A DNA stretch of 64,000 bases from Agriotes lineatus (GCA_940337035.1 CALNHX010002820.1:102934-166933); one strand, 5' to 3'. Positions 1-11,454 are shown, counted from the first letter of the stretch. Notes: generated by a model not told the origin, from the sequence alone. Made by a program: numbers and translations.

Positions 1-1519
1 TCAAACAATTTTGAATTTCTGCAACTAGTTGGGCAGCACGTCAAACAACACCATACACTATACAATTGCTTGCAACACAGCCTCTGTTGCGCAACTGAAT
101 TGGTTCGCAGGTGTATGGGGCCTTTAAGACCCTTCCAAATAAAATTATCACGAGCCGCCACTGGCAATAAATGAACTTCACTGCAGTAAACAGTCAGCTG
201 TGAAACTATAACAAATCTAGTTTTAATTATTGTATCTAATCATAATTAATCAAACCATTGTGCATCATAATGACAAAAACTTTAGGCGTATGGAATTTTT
301 TAAAAGTAAAGCTAACGTATGTTAAAAAAACGTTATCGAAAGAGCTTTGAACTAGATTTTGTCTTAGACAGCATGGCGGTGATTATTGCATTGCTCTACC
401 CAGAATTCAGCGCGCTCGGTCACTTGAGTTGTCAGTTGTCAAAGTGAGGTTGTGTGTATACGCAATCCATAAAATAAGTTACATTATTTTCAAAAATTAC
501 GGTTTGACACAAGGTCACTTAATAACGGTTTTATTTAAACGCACTTTATTAAATTGTGAGACTTTTTCCAATTTTAGAAACGTTTCTGAGCAGGTTACTA
601 AGTACACTCTCCCAAAATGACTTGATGGGAATATACATTATATACCTTTCAATTGCAACTTTAACGGATGATCTTCGTAAAGTTAATAACTCACTATAGT
701 CTTGCTTTGGAAGGAGCGTTAACCCTCCAGTTCAGATTGTTACAACAAGCTCCTTAACACGCTTTAATTAAGAGCTTCAGAGAACCCAAAACATTTCAGA
801 TTAGTGATCTACTCTAAGACAAAGAGAAGCAGAATGTTTAACAATAAAACACTGCTGGAGCCTGTGGTTTGAAACTATCACAAATCACTTCCATTTGTGA
901 TTTGGTCACGAACATATCGTTGCCATTTTGCTGTGTAAGTTTCGTAACTACTGATAATGATGACAGCTTGGCTGTCGAAATATGTATTTAGCAGTTGTTA
1001 AATATTTGTGTGGTGAGGGGTTTTAACGATTTGTGAGAATGTTTAACAGTTTATTGCAATATGTTTTATATTTGCGGGTGTAGGTACATCTAGTTCGATT
1101 TGAATCTAAAATGTGATAAAATTGAGAAAACGACTTTTCAATATTAAACTTAACTAATGTCTAATGAAATAAATTTAATGAACACTCACATTAGCAGCAG
1201 CCCTGGGGTTTGTTGTAATGCGTTTGCAATTTAACGCATTTTTATGTAACCTGGATTTTAATGCTTTTAATTTCAAACGCAGAGAAAATTAATTTCACCC
1301 GATGCACTGTTGATTTATAAAACTAATTGTGCATTCCTTGATTGAACTTTGTTATTAAATTTAAAAAACTACAATATGATCGTCTTATAGAAACTATTTA
1401 TGTTGTCACAAGAAGTGAACTTTTATTCATTCATATAACAATTTGTTTGTGTCACCACGTTTTTAAACTGTTTTGATATTTTACCAAAATAAAAAACTAA
1501 TAAAGTAATAAAGACTTAC
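1..1519 (-). other. nudC: nudC intron 3, incomplete; no exon seen
   Basis: It begins with the GTAAGT donor at 1519-1514 after the Glu codon ending exon 3. I looked for the conserved CS-domain blocks (the Trp-rich stretch and the basic beta-strand region) on the minus strand and found none. The short plus-strand open frame at 429-620 has no recognisable content. The DNA is AT-rich with no repeat I could delimit. Confidence 0.6.
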
Positions 1520-2162
1520 CTCAATATCCTGTAAAGTCTGCGTCCACTTGTATTTTTCCAAATCGCACCCATTTCCACTATTAGGCATAAGTTTTCCTTT
1601 CTCCGATTCCTCTTCATCCTCTTCTATAACCTTTGAAACGTCCGCTTGCTTTTGAACCTTCTCTACTGGCGGCTCTTTCTTCGAATCAATTTCTTTTTGC
1701 AATTTGTCTGCTTCTTCATCCGTAAGCTCTGTGATTTCGGCCATGTGCACATCGCTTGTGCTTGTGCTGGTGCTTTCTTGTTCGGCTTTTCGAGCAGCGG
1801 CAGCCTTACGGGCCTCATCGCGTTCGCGTTTCTCTTTAATTGTAGCTTCGTGACTACTTCTACTTATCTTTTCGTGTTTTTTGAAAGTTGCCATTACGAG
1901 CTGTAAAGTGGCCGGTTAATTGATTTGTGCCGCCAGATTTGTGACTTACCTTCTCCCATGCACCCTCATTGCCGCCCACAAAAAAGTCAGTCTTACGTCC
2001 CAGAAAGCTCACGAAAGTGTCCAGCAACTAGAAATTGTATGAATTTGAGGTTAGGACGGAAGCTTCCGACAATCTTACCTGTGTTGCTCCCTGCGGGTGA
2101 TGTTGGGCTATTGACAGGAAAAGAGAGTCGAATTGCTCGGTTTGCTCGGAATCTCCGCTCAT
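1520..2162 (-). CDS. nudC: Nuclear migration protein NudC, 5' three coding exons (gene continues past left edge)
   Basis: NudC is a dynein/dynactin-associated CS-domain co-chaperone of the cytoplasm, needed for nuclear positioning and mitosis (family knowledge). Read on the minus strand, exon 1 is 2162-2079 (28 codons, starting MSGDSEQTEQFDSLFLSIAQ), exon 2 is 2027-1950 (26 codons, contains TFVSFLGRKTDFFVGG), and exon 3 is 1900-1520 (127 codons: a Lys/Arg/Ala-rich helix, then ITELTDEEADKLQKEID, an acidic stretch, GKLMPNSGNG and YKWTQTLQDIE). All exons are phase 0 with GTAAG donors and AG acceptors; the introns are 51 and 49 bp. The order and wording match animal NudC up to just before the CS domain. 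The CS domain and C-terminus are not found on the minus strand between 1 and 1519, so they must lie beyond the window. ATG at 2162 is chosen because it starts the conserved N-terminal sequence. Nothing in the visible part is broken. Confidence 0.92.
1901..1949 (-). other. nudC: nudC intron 2 (49 bp)
   Basis: On the minus strand it starts GTAAGT and ends TTTACAG. It joins an exon ending in Lys to one beginning Leu-Val-Met-Ala, phase 0. Introns of this size are typical of several insect lineages. Confidence 0.88.
2028..2078 (-). other. nudC: nudC intron 1 (51 bp)
   Basis: On the minus strand it starts GTAAG and ends TTTCTAG, phase 0, between the Gln codon ending exon 1 and the Leu-Leu-Asp opening exon 2. 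Confidence 0.88.
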
Positions 2163-2362
2163 TTTTGAGTATAATGTGCAAATTTACACTAGCACAGCGA
2201 AATCCAAAATCTCGAACAGTAAAAACAAATCAGTCAACAACACTGAACAAATGCGCGCACACACGTGGTGATTCACAACAAATTTGGTGCTGCCATCGTT
2301 TACCTATTCTTCAAACTGTCGCCTGCGTTGATTAACAAAAACTGACGCTTCAAACTCATATA
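2163..2362 (-). promoter_or_regulatory. nudC: nudC 5' leader and putative promoter
   Basis: This 200 bp lies between the nudC start codon and the end of a transposon at 2363. On the minus strand a TCAGT initiator-type sequence lies about 80 bases upstream of the ATG (around 2241-2246), and an E-box CACGTG is at 2262-2267. No TATA box is seen, as expected for a housekeeping gene. The promoter reading rests only on motif and position. Confidence 0.4.
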
Positions 2363-2609
2363 CAGGGTGGTTATGAAAGATGAGAACATATTACCAAAAT
2401 ACCTAAATAAATAAAACTAAATATTTTCCCATTACATTGTTTCCTAAAGGGCCAAATTAAAAATTTACGGCCCTGAAAAGTTGATATTGAAAAAATGATT
2501 TTTCCACAACCGGGAGTAGAAGTCGGTTTCTATAGCATCAAAATTGTGACAGAAGTAAAACGTTTACTCTCTAGAGACTAAATAAGACAAAAATTTCTCT
2601 AGAGAGTTT

Positions 2610-2746
2610 TCATTATGACTGACAGAACAATTAAGTCAAATTCGAAGTTAGCAGGTTAGGTTTTGAGTCAGTTTGTGTCAAAACTGACGCAAAACCTAAC
2701 CTGCTAACCTCGAGTTTGACATAATTGTGAGCTCTTGTCATAATGA
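2610..2746. repeat. Foldback element, copy 1 of 3
   Basis: The two arms, about 55 bases each, are inverted copies; the inner part of each arm contains GTTAGCAGGTTAGGTTTT or its complement. Related copies lie at 13139-13268 and 17797-17944. No coding capacity. Confidence 0.75.
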
Positions 2747-3175
2747 CTTACAGTGCCACCAACTTTAAAATTTACCATAGGCTACTAATTTTAAAATAAT
2801 TGTAACTAAAATGTCAATAAATCACGTTTAAAAACACGGGTTTTCGTTTTAAATCTTCCTGCTACGTGAAAAAATAGTATATGCAACTCAGAGAGAATGC
2901 TATTTTGCTTCAGTGCAATTTCTGACTCTCAGGCTTAGCCCTCGAGTCAGAAATTGTACCTCATAAAAATAACGCATTTCTCTCCCTCATTGCATAATCT
3001 ACTATTATTTACCAGAAACATGATATTGTACATTTTCGTCATAGATAAAACATATGAAAAGCTACTCTTAACTCCCAAGGGACTTGTCAAATTATTTCTC
3101 CCTCAAACTCATAGTAACCATGCAACTATAGGCAACGTCTTAGCAACCATACATTCCCTGCGTTCGGAAAGGTAC

Positions 3176-3297
3176 CTACCTCTGACAGCTCTGTTTCCTC
3201 GAAATCGTTCATCCATCTCACTTCCACCCGCGCTGATGGCTATTGTCGATCTCTTTCTGCGAATGATTTCGAGGAAACGTAGCTGTCAGAGGTATAG
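3176..3297. repeat. Inverted repeat (CCTCTGACAGC arms), nested in a wider one
   Basis: The arms at 3176-3208 and about 3264-3297 are inverted copies containing TTTCCTCGAAATC. The outer flank 3288-3345 is repeated inverted at 3672-3733 (TTGGAATACTATACCTTTCC), giving a two-level foldback of about 550 bp. Confidence 0.65.
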
Positions 3298-4027
3298 TAT
3301 TCCAACAAAAAATTGGAAAGTTATTTAAAATCCAGTACACCATGAAAAGTGTAAGTCATGTCTAAGTTGGTTTCATACAATCAGTAAATAATATTCTAAT
3401 GTCAATCAGCTTTCAAGTAATGACAGTTCATCTGTAAATTGTACATGTAACTGTTTTATTAAGGCATTGTAACAATATTGTGCATGATTTAAGTAGGTAC
3501 TAGTTGCGTTTTTAAAACCGTATAGTAGCACAGAAAATTTTGAAAAACGTATATATCTTCCAAACTTCCCAATGCATCTGTCAAATTTGAAGGTTATTAT
3601 CGAAGTGTCACTGAATGACAATCAAACAGTAATTTTATGAATTAAATTACGAAGTGACTTACTGTTTTCAATGCTGGCCTGATTTTAAATAGCTTTCCAA
3701 TTTCTGGTTGGAATACTATACCTTTCCGAACACAGCTATTGAGGCAATCCTTGATGTTACTTACATATTCTAATTTTAAATGTCATCATGACATTTTGAA
3801 ATTTCATACTATTCTTACTAATACCTATGCTAGTAAATAAAATATTGTATGCACCACGGGAGATTTCATGTTCTTTACCTTCGGTTGACTTACAGTAACA
3901 CATGTCAACCTCAGGGAAAAAACCATATTCATATCTCCCTTAATGCATAAATATCTATTTTTGGGCATGTTTTTTAAACACCCCTTCCGAATGAAAAATT
4001 AATTTTACGTAGATTGTTCTGATGATA

Positions 4028-4157
4028 TTTTTAGCTCAACATAGTCGTTTTTGATATGCACTCAAAAATGTTTTCCAGTCTGCTATTGCTAATTGCAGGT
4101 ACCATGTCTTACACTATTCGAAAAAATCCGTAAAACGACTGTGTTGAGCTAAAAATG
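4028..4157. repeat. Foldback with TTTTAGCTCAACA arms
   Basis: TTTTAGCTCAACATAGTCG near 4030 is mirrored by CGACTGTGTTGAGCTAAAA near 4137, with about 80 bases between the arms. Small MITE-like structure inside the larger TIR element. Confidence 0.55.
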
Positions 4158-5013
4158 TGAAGAGAACGTTTTTACGAATTTTTTCGTAATACGACATAGT
4201 GTTTAAAAAAACGTAGCTTTAATATTTTTTCAGTAATAATGTGTTAAGGGCAAATGATTTTGCCGGTAAAAATGTTTTACGAAAGTATTTTGATTTGGCA
4301 ATGTCACAAGACAAACTATTTGTCAAAGTTAGTTTGTCGAGGGGCATTGCCAAAAAACAACAAAACTTGAGTAAAACATCTTCCCAGCAAAATCATGAGC
4401 TCGAAATACGTTTTGTGGACTATTTCCCAAATATCAGTTCATTTTGATATTTATACTGATGCACAATGACAGTTAAAATGACGTTTCTGAAATAAGTACC
4501 ACCTTGATTAGAACAACACGTTTGGTGGTTGCCATGGATACAAGTGGTAAAAGAAACTGATGAAATCCCAAGCAAAAATTTTGATTATTTGCCACTATAA
4601 AAGACGTGATTGGTTGAATTTTGAAAAATCATGGCATTTGATTGGATAATATGAGATTCGGAAAATATTCTATAAAAAATATTACGTACTACGCCAGTGA
4701 TCAAATTAAAGCTTAAAACTTATTACTTATAAATACTTTAGTAAATCCTAATTTACCTGTAAAAATTAAAAATAAATTACCGATGGGTTTTAACAATTTC
4801 ATAAAAATTTTATTCTTTAATTCAACAGGGCCGTAACATTTTAATTTCATTTTATGAATTTATTTGAAAAATTTTCACTATTTTGTAAGTAGTTAATGAT
4901 AGTAAAATGTGTCCCCAACTTTCACGACCACCTTGTAATATAGAAACCTATTTCGAGGCAAATTTACCAAAATTGGGCATATTTTAAAAATATATACCTG
5001 CTGTTCTGTTTTT

Positions 5014-5680
5014 TACTTCCTTTTACGATAAAGGAAGTATTGGATTCACCCCAAAAATTCGAAATTGAGTTTTCAACAGAGCTTCACGTTTTAAAGTCCC
5101 CTGATCCCAAAAAACATATTTTTTTTCATTGGTCTGTCTGTCTGTGTGTCTGTATGCCTGTGAACAGAATATCTCAAAAACGAAAAGAAGTATGGCATTG
5201 AAACTTCATATATAAGTTTTATGTACTATGTAGATGAGACAACAAGCTTTTGAAAAAAATCGCATAACCGGAAGTAGGTGTTTACTCTTGTAATTTTTCA
5301 ATTTTTTTTTATTTTTTCAAAAACGGCTCTAACGATTTTTTTCAAACTTTATATTTTTATTGCATTTTTAATGTGTATTGATGTGACATAGGTGATTTTC
5401 CAATTGAATGCTTCTAAAATGGGTTTCTTTTGTTTTTTTTTCTATTTTTTTTTATTAACTCCCATTTTAAATACAACACCCGGTATATTATTACATTTTT
5501 AAATTCAGCTTAAAATTATAGAAAAAAATTGTCTCTTCAACTAACTCTCTATTTTGTACCGTTTTTGTAGAATTTGCAATTTTCGAAAATTTTTGACAAA
5601 TGCTTAAAAATTAAAAATCATATTTTTGGCTAATTATAAGATCACTGTAAAAGGAAGTTGTGTGAGTGTATCACACCAGA
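5014..5680 (+). repeat. Dispersed repeat with end hairpin and GTCT run, copy 1
   Basis: It opens with a hairpin of TACTTCC and GGAAGTA around a short loop (5014-5039), then a stretch ending in repeated GTCT near 5132, then CTCAAAAACGAAAAG. The same order occurs inverted at 11755-12009. The hairpin recalls Helitron ends, but no CTRR terminus is evident. Family not identified. No ORF. Confidence 0.55.
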
Positions 5681-6283
5681 TTTTTTATTGATATAAGCAA
5701 ATCAGTACTCGGAGAGTACCGGAACGCTGTTCAGATTCGTGAAAAATCTGCTTGATACCGTTCCGGTCCGTGAAAACATGTTTCATACCGTATCGGTTCG
5801 TAGCTTAAAACATTCTTGAAAATTGAGACATTTCCTAGGACTTGAGCTTCTGCATTGTCGCGGTGGTTCATGCAGTAAAGAATTCAGTGGAGAATATATC
5901 CGTAAACATGATGTGACATGAATTTTTGTGAAATTACCGTAGTCTAACTTTCTTTTGTTGGATATATCTAGGTACTAATTTTGTTGTTGTACAGTTGTTT
6001 CTGAATATACAGGGTGATTTAAATTAAGTGCGCACCATTGCTATCTTTGTTATTATTGATTTTACAAAGTAGGTTAAATTACTTTTGGTCAATTTCTCTA
6101 TTCTTCTTATTCTTATGGTGTTTTCTAACGAAAATTTCCTACCATCAAGGTTATCTCAACTTTGGACGCTGTTGCCCGGAACAGAGATCTTGTGCTTTTC
6201 TCAAACCATACACCAAAATTTGTTAGACATGTGAAATGGGGGATGAATCTTCATATGATTTCTATAGTTTGGCGTGGTCGACT
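5681..6283. other. Unassigned AT-rich spacer
   Basis: It holds three loose copies of a TACCG...TCGTGAAAA phrase at 5716-5810 and a lone ACAGGGTGATTTAAATTAAG at 6009 that resembles a transposon terminus without a visible partner. No coding region supported. Confidence 0.4.
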
Positions 6284-6392
6284 TACAACACAATCGAGTC
6301 GATTGTCGAAATCAACAATCGATTTCGCGGACCGGCAACATCTTGCTCACGGACCGGCACCGGTCCGCGGACCACCACTTTGAGAAACACTG
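6284..6392 (+). mobile_element. hAT right-end fragment (truncated copy)
   Basis: About 109 bases closely match the right end of the hAT element at 10444-10552, including CGCGGACCGGCAACATCTTG and the terminal AACACTG. It abuts the octamer CTCTAGAG. No matching left end is visible upstream, so it is either the remnant of an earlier hAT insertion or a duplicated end. Confidence 0.65.
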
Positions 6393-6408
6393 CTCTAGAG
6401 CAGTGCTT

Positions 6409-8619
6409 TGTTACGGTCTTAAACTGACTTTACGACACCGCACCGGCTCATACAATGACGAAACGGCCGGCGCGTGCCGTAATGGACGAAATCGGGACGA
6501 AATATCTCCTAGGCCGCCACCCACGCCGCAACAAGTTAGGCCGAGCTAGACTTTCAGTGGAGATGGGCGGGTCCTTTCACGAGATGATCTGAGGGTAACG
6601 GCCAGAAGGTCGGTAACTAACGGTAAGATAATGAGGGCGCCACCAAGCCTGTCTTAAACCGACTAACCGGGCCTGGGCGGTTAGACGGGGGCGAAGTATT
6701 CAAGATACTCCGTCGATAAGAATTCTCATGAGCTGCAAGCTCAAATAACAATTTCGTACTGGGATGGTAATACAGGGACTCTTTGAGCCGAGACTGCGCA
6801 ATCACTGGACCTACCTGCACTCTCTGATCTCTCACGTCTCGCCGTACACCAATCTTTACACTGTAAAAGGCGCTATCTGAAACAAAGCATGCACAGGTCG
6901 AATAGGAATAATACGTCCCTTAACTAAATATGCGTCTATTGATCGCTAATTACATCTGGGCAGCAAGTCGTGCCGCCAAGCTTATGTTACGTCTTACGTT
7001 AAGCACCAGCTGATGGACGCGCTATGCTAATAAATAACACACTATGGGTGGCCGGCCGCAGCGGGCTCGACACTTTACATATTAGAGTACAGTTTAGAAA
7101 TACGCACCCAGGAAAAGGGCGCGTTAGTGCGCGATAACAGACGCCGATCTGCAAAGGCAACGGGAGCAGTGTGGCTAGCAGCAAGGCACAACGCCGCACA
7201 AATGCGCGACGATTTAATTGAGGGCCTAGCTCGTTAGGCAGAGGGGCAACGTGACTGTAATATTTGACCAGAAAGAGGGGCTAACATAGCCTCACGACAA
7301 CATGCGAATTTGGAATAGTTGCCAGCCCCCTACTACGTCGCCCACGCAGTCGTCGGCTGCGGTGAACACCTGATAAGCAGAGCACAAAGCCCTCGCAAAC
7401 ATAAACAAAGAGCTCGAACAGATTAGGGCGCGCCAGGCCCAGCACGGCGAAGCGCCGATTCCATTCATGTCTTAATCGGTACAATATAGCGAAGCTCGCG
7501 CGTCTAACGTTACTAAATTAAAAGTTAGCACACACGTAGCAACAAAACATAGGCGCAGAGTTCTTTAGTTATCTAGGTGACGAAACGCGAAAGTCGCACT
7601 AATGAACTTACTAATAGGCTACCAAAGTAGCGTCTGGAAGCACGGTGGCCTCAAACCGGCATTAAAAGCCGCGACAAGCAAGCAGGGGGGCATGCATCCG
7701 CCCACACAAAGTTGAGCACAAAAGCACTACCGCTCGCACAAACGACAGTTAATATGTTTAAATGGTTGTAATTACAAATACCTTAGTCCGTAGACGGTCT
7801 GTGAGAGTTGCGTGCAGTCGGTTGGTAGAAGGCGGCAGTCTGTGGCCGCTAAATCGCCAAAACACGGCATCTGGGGTGAACGGGCTGGAATCCGCCAAGA
7901 TGGCGGCGTTAGAACGCTCTCCTTAGAGCACACTACAACGGCAAAGGGGCCTACTTCGTCCTGTCTAGAAAGATCCTCGGACACAGCGAGTCGCAAAGGG
8001 AAAGCCCCCTTTCTCACAAACGCAGAACTGGCCCCAAGAAGCCCTTCACACACCTACGCTTTGGCGTAACGACGTGCCACTCGCACAAGTACACGCGACC
8101 TCTTAAAGGATGGCATATTCGACAACATTCGCTGCAACAGCACGGGACGGGAAAAACAGGCTGGCGTCCCCGCCAATGGCGGGAACGCCGCGAAACGGCA
8201 CACTCTGCGTCTTCCCTGATCAACGGCGTGAGCTGAACTCTCCCAAGCAAAAAGCGTTAGGACGCTTGAAGTGGCGTGAGCCAAACGGCGTTGCCACATG
8301 ACTCTCGACAGCCAATGGCGATGCGCTCAATAAAACAAATTAATTCCGGTAACAAAGATAGCACGAAGCCTCGCAGTCGCTTCAACGGCGTGATTTCTAG
8401 AAGGTTCGGAATCCTCGCGAGCGATAACGCTCGGCTGATACAACGCCAGCAGAGGGGCGCTCTAACTGACGAAAAATACTGCATTTGGGGCCAAATATGT
8501 GCAAAATCAAGATTCTGGAATTAGGCGATGGAGCCAAATAAGTAACTAAAAGGTTTTAGCATACGGGCACGCTGCCCTAAAGCCTAGGTGGCTATTTAAA
8601 ATACCAAAATGACCTGACA
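6409..8619 (+). mobile_element. Putative 2.2 kb solo LTR, GC-rich
   Basis: The block starts TGTTACGG and ends CCTGACA, the TG..CA type of LTR termini, with short inverted ends (TGTTA and TGTCA). GCTT is duplicated at 6405-6408 and 8620-8623, a 4 bp duplication as made by many Ty3/gypsy elements. It is distinctly GC-richer than its surroundings and has no frame above about 93 codons. An AATAAA lies near 8329. Orientation and family are inferred; a partner LTR or internal sequence is not in the window. Confidence 0.55.
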
Positions 8620-8822
8620 GCTTCTCAAACTATTTAATGTCGCGGACCGGTATTATTTTTACTAATGTATGACGGACCGCTACATTTATTAACAAATGAA
8701 CCAATAACGAAATATAAGTAAGTAATTCATAGACTTTAAAAGATGTAAAGAAATTTTTAATTTGTATGAACGTACGTCTAATTAAGCATTATTTTTTCGA
8801 TTCCGAATTACGATTCCGCCTC

Positions 8823-8858
8823 TATATAAGTATCTCGAATTTTGTGCATGCATTCAGT
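8823..8858 (+). promoter_or_regulatory. TATA box plus TCAGT initiator
   Basis: TATATAAG at 8823-8830 is followed by TCAGT at 8854-8858, the spacing of an arthropod RNA polymerase II core promoter (about 33 bases to the A). It lies inside the hAT element. What it would transcribe is unclear; the downstream open frame at 9435-9686 is not recognised. Confidence 0.4.
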
Positions 8859-9109
8859 TGTTTTCTAGCGGCACACATCTGTGTTACCGATCCAGTCTGC
8901 GTGTCCGCCACGCACGTGTTTCTTATCGATCCTCCGCAGACGTGAATTTGTCGAATAAGCGCTTACGTTTTGAGCCAGAAAAAAGACAGTTGCCGTGTGT
9001 TAGAGAGAGCGAGTACGAATGTTGGACCCCACTATTTATCACTCCCGGGCTTTCTAGACAGAATTGGCTCGGCGTGACGAGAAGCAACAAGTGATTTGGA
9101 AGTTGTCGT

Positions 9110-9122
9110 CCCCCCCCCCCCC
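9110..9122 (+). repeat. Homopolymer C13
   Basis: An unbroken run of C on the plus strand. Prone to sequencing length error. Confidence 0.9.
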
Positions 9123-9199
9123 ACGCACCCTTCGGGGTGGCGTAGGCGAAGGTTTACGTTTGTTTATTGTGTGATTAACGGCTAACGGTTTGTTCCTTT

Positions 9200-9200
<1 letters not shown>

Positions 9201-9234
<34 letters not shown>
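9201..9234 (+). repeat. (GT)17 microsatellite
   Basis: Perfect dinucleotide run inside the hAT element. Confidence 0.95.
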
Positions 9235-9236
<2 letters not shown>

Positions 9237-10191
9237 CGCCTGTTGTGTTGCGTTATTTGAACTCCCGCTTATCCAACACAAGTGTTGTTTGTGCTTTTCG
9301 TTTTCATGGACTCATTGAACTACACGTGGTTGCTGTGGCTATTGGGCGAACTTAACGTTGTTGTTTATTGATGTGAGCCTTGAGGTTTTCGTTATTGTGG
9401 GGCGACAACTCCTAAAACGTTTGACAGACTCTCCGTGAAAATCCAGTATTGGCTTACCAGGTTTCGGGAAGCTCCCTCTTTTCGTTCTACCAATTTCCGT
9501 GCGGGCTTCGATTTTGCCCTTGTTAAGGGGATTATCCCAGGTTCCGCCCTGTCGGCCATTTACCGTTGTTTAGAGGCAGTTTCACTAGATGTTAGAGCAG
9601 TGGTCTTGAACGGCAGCGGTTTGCAGCAACGTAGGACGTCGATTGCAGCTAAGCCAAGCTACTTAAAGGTACCATTTTTATTATAGTAGCTTTAGAGTGC
9701 TGAATTTTAAGTGTACCGAGTGTTTCGGCGAAGTGCCAGACAGTTTAAGTAACGTTGCGGTCATTGTAACATTTATTGTTTGCACCATTGCATTTGATAA
9801 ATCTTTTATAGTTGGTTACCTGGCAGTTTAATTCATTACCGTCAGATTACATGATCCTATTCAACTTTACGTAGTGGCAGATAAAGTATGTGTTTGTACC
9901 ATGTTTAGTTGATTACCGCCTTTTATTGCTTTTTAATTGAGTCAGTGTTTTAATAGTTTAATGTTAATACCGTTCATAAGTCATTCCTGTATTTGATGCC
10001 AAGTTCACCGCGTATTTACTAGATTAAAACGTTACGCAATTTACATATTTAACAGTTCAACCAGCTTCGTACAACGTATTAATGTGATAAATGGGCTTCT
10101 TATTATTGGTCAATTTATCTATCCGTGGTTCAACTGATGACAGCGCCACGCGAAATAGATGCATTTTCTTATTATTCCTATATTTTGGGGT

Positions 10192-10413
10192 AGTAGACAT
10201 ATGATCAGGATGCAAGAAAACAGGGGCCCTAGGATTGCATACATTAAAAAGCCAGAGGGAAAGAGAAGGAGAGGAAGACCTAGGAAAAAATGGGGAGATG
10301 ATGTGGAAGAAGACCTTAAAGAGATGGGAGTGAGAAGATGGAGGATGAAAGCGCAGGATAGAGAGGAATGGAAGAGAGTCATAGAGAAGGCCAAGGACCT
10401 GCATGGACCGTAG
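10192..10413 (+). pseudogene. Non-LTR retrotransposon ORF2 C-terminal fragment
   Basis: The plus-strand frame contains KRRRGRPRKKWGDDVEEDL, RRWRMKAQDREEW and VIEKAKDLHGP, then a stop. This basic GRPRKRW...W...AQDREEW pattern is the usual C-terminal tail of reverse-transcriptase proteins from insect non-LTR elements (family knowledge). Only this tail is present; no polymerase or endonuclease motif precedes it, as expected for a 5'-truncated copy. A GA-rich run (GAGAGAGAGA) follows. It sits just inside the right end of the hAT element. Confidence 0.65.
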
Positions 10414-10560
10414 CGCCAGTGGAGAGAGAGAGAGATAGAGACTAACAACAGAATCGAGTCGATTATCGAAATCAACAATCGACCTCGCGGACCGGCAACA
10501 TCTTGCTCACGGACCGGCACCGGTCCGCGGACCACCACTTTGAGTAACACTGCTCTAGAG

Positions 10561-11450
10561 GATAAAAGTGTTCGATCAGAAAGTATATAAACGTGCGTTG
10601 TGCCTGACTGCGTGTCTACGTGGGTGTTTCCAAGGCGATGATTCACGTTTTTATTATCACCGACCGGGCCGACTTCGTTCACGTTCGGTCCTATCGTCAC
10701 CATGCTCTTCATAATGAAGCCAGAAGCCTGTGCTTTACGGAGCATTTGGTTGGTTTAGCGAATAGGTCGTCTGACTAGATTAATATATTACAGATTGCGA
10801 TATTTTTTCTTTGCGATTTAATGCAATTCATATTACTAAGTGTTTCCTTTGACAATATCAATCGTATTAGAAACATTTTATCTAATTTGTACATATTTAT
10901 GAACACCGGTCAACTGTTATTTAATCTAGCAATATTGCTTAAAGGTGTTAAAACATTTTTTCTGTAACTGCTTTATGCAATTCAATAAGGTTACCTTTGC
11001 AGTGAGTTAGTTAAAAAGCTAATCCTTATATATGTCGCAGGCGAATGGTTATTTTAGGAGAATAGCTTTTGCCCAGGCAAATGCTATCTGCCTAGCCAAA
11101 TGGGTGTGTATGTTAACGAAGACAATAATTATTATAATCAACCAAAAAACATCGTATGAGGGCCAGTTTAAAGCTGCCGAAGTAATGACAAAAAGGAGCA
11201 GAACCATATTTAGTGACATAGAAACCGGAAAATACGTACTATTTCTGTCCTGAAATTCGATAGAGGTCCATTGGATAAAAAAAACCCAGAAAGTATCGTA
11301 ATAGATAAAAAGAAAAATCTGTAAAAACTTTACCCAATACTTCCCTCGTCGACATTGTGACACTAAATAATTTTAAAAATCAAATTAAGTTAGGAGTAAA
11401 AATATCTTCACGTTTCTAATAAATCTAATAAATTTTCAAATAAAAAAAAC
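10561..11450. other. Unassigned spacer
   Basis: A TATATAA lies at 10584-10590 but no gene can be attached to it. The stretch 11032-11100 contains partial inverted repeats (AATAGC / GCTAT and CCAGGC / GCCTAG). Small frames overlap on both strands without recognisable products. Confidence 0.4.
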
Positions 11451-11454
11451 GTTA

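Larger units (their letters stand above)
2363..4935. mobile_element. 2.57 kb TIR element, TA target duplication, no transposase seen
   Basis: The left end starts CAGGGTGGTTATGAAAG and the right end, inverted, starts CAAGGTGGTCGTGAAAG; about 22 of the first 27 bases agree. TA flanks both ends (2361-2362 and 4936-4937). Subterminal similarity continues inward to a shared TTACGGCCCTG block. TA duplication fits Tc1/mariner-like or related DNA elements. No frame inside resembles a transposase. The interior is a patchwork of smaller inverted repeats (2610-2746, 3176-3297, 3288-3345 with 3672-3733, 4028-4157), so it is best seen as a non-autonomous or composite element with nested insertions. The alternative is two unrelated solo ends of one family. 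Confidence 0.6.
6401..10552 (+). mobile_element. hAT-family element with 8 bp target duplication, interrupted by other insertions
   Basis: CTCTAGAG lies on both sides (6393-6400 and 10553-10560), the 8 bp duplication typical of hAT. With the LTR-like insert 6409-8619 and its duplicated GCTT removed, the left terminus starts CAGTGCTTCTCAAACT. The right terminus, inverted, starts CAGTGTTACTCAAAGT, 13 of 16 identical. GCGGACCGG-type subterminal motifs occur at both ends (8641 and 10490-10530). The remaining body is about 1.9 kb and has no recognisable hAT transposase, so the element is non-autonomous. It also carries a non-LTR retrotransposon tail at 10192-10413. Confidence 0.7.

Noticed and set aside
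2954..3328. 124-codon plus-strand frame
   Set aside because: It runs through an inverted repeat and has no protein family resemblance.
6617..8524. Numerous 60-93 codon frames on both strands
   Set aside because: They overlap one another inside the GC-rich LTR-like block, as expected from its base composition.
9435..9686. 83-codon plus-strand frame downstream of a TATA/initiator pair
   Set aside because: No recognised motif and a position inside a transposon; not supported as a gene.
10584..10590. TATATAA as a promoter
   Set aside because: No initiator at proper spacing and no gene downstream.
10119..10745. 208-codon minus-strand frame as a gene
   Set aside because: It is antisense to the non-LTR tail and the hAT right end and has no recognisable domain.
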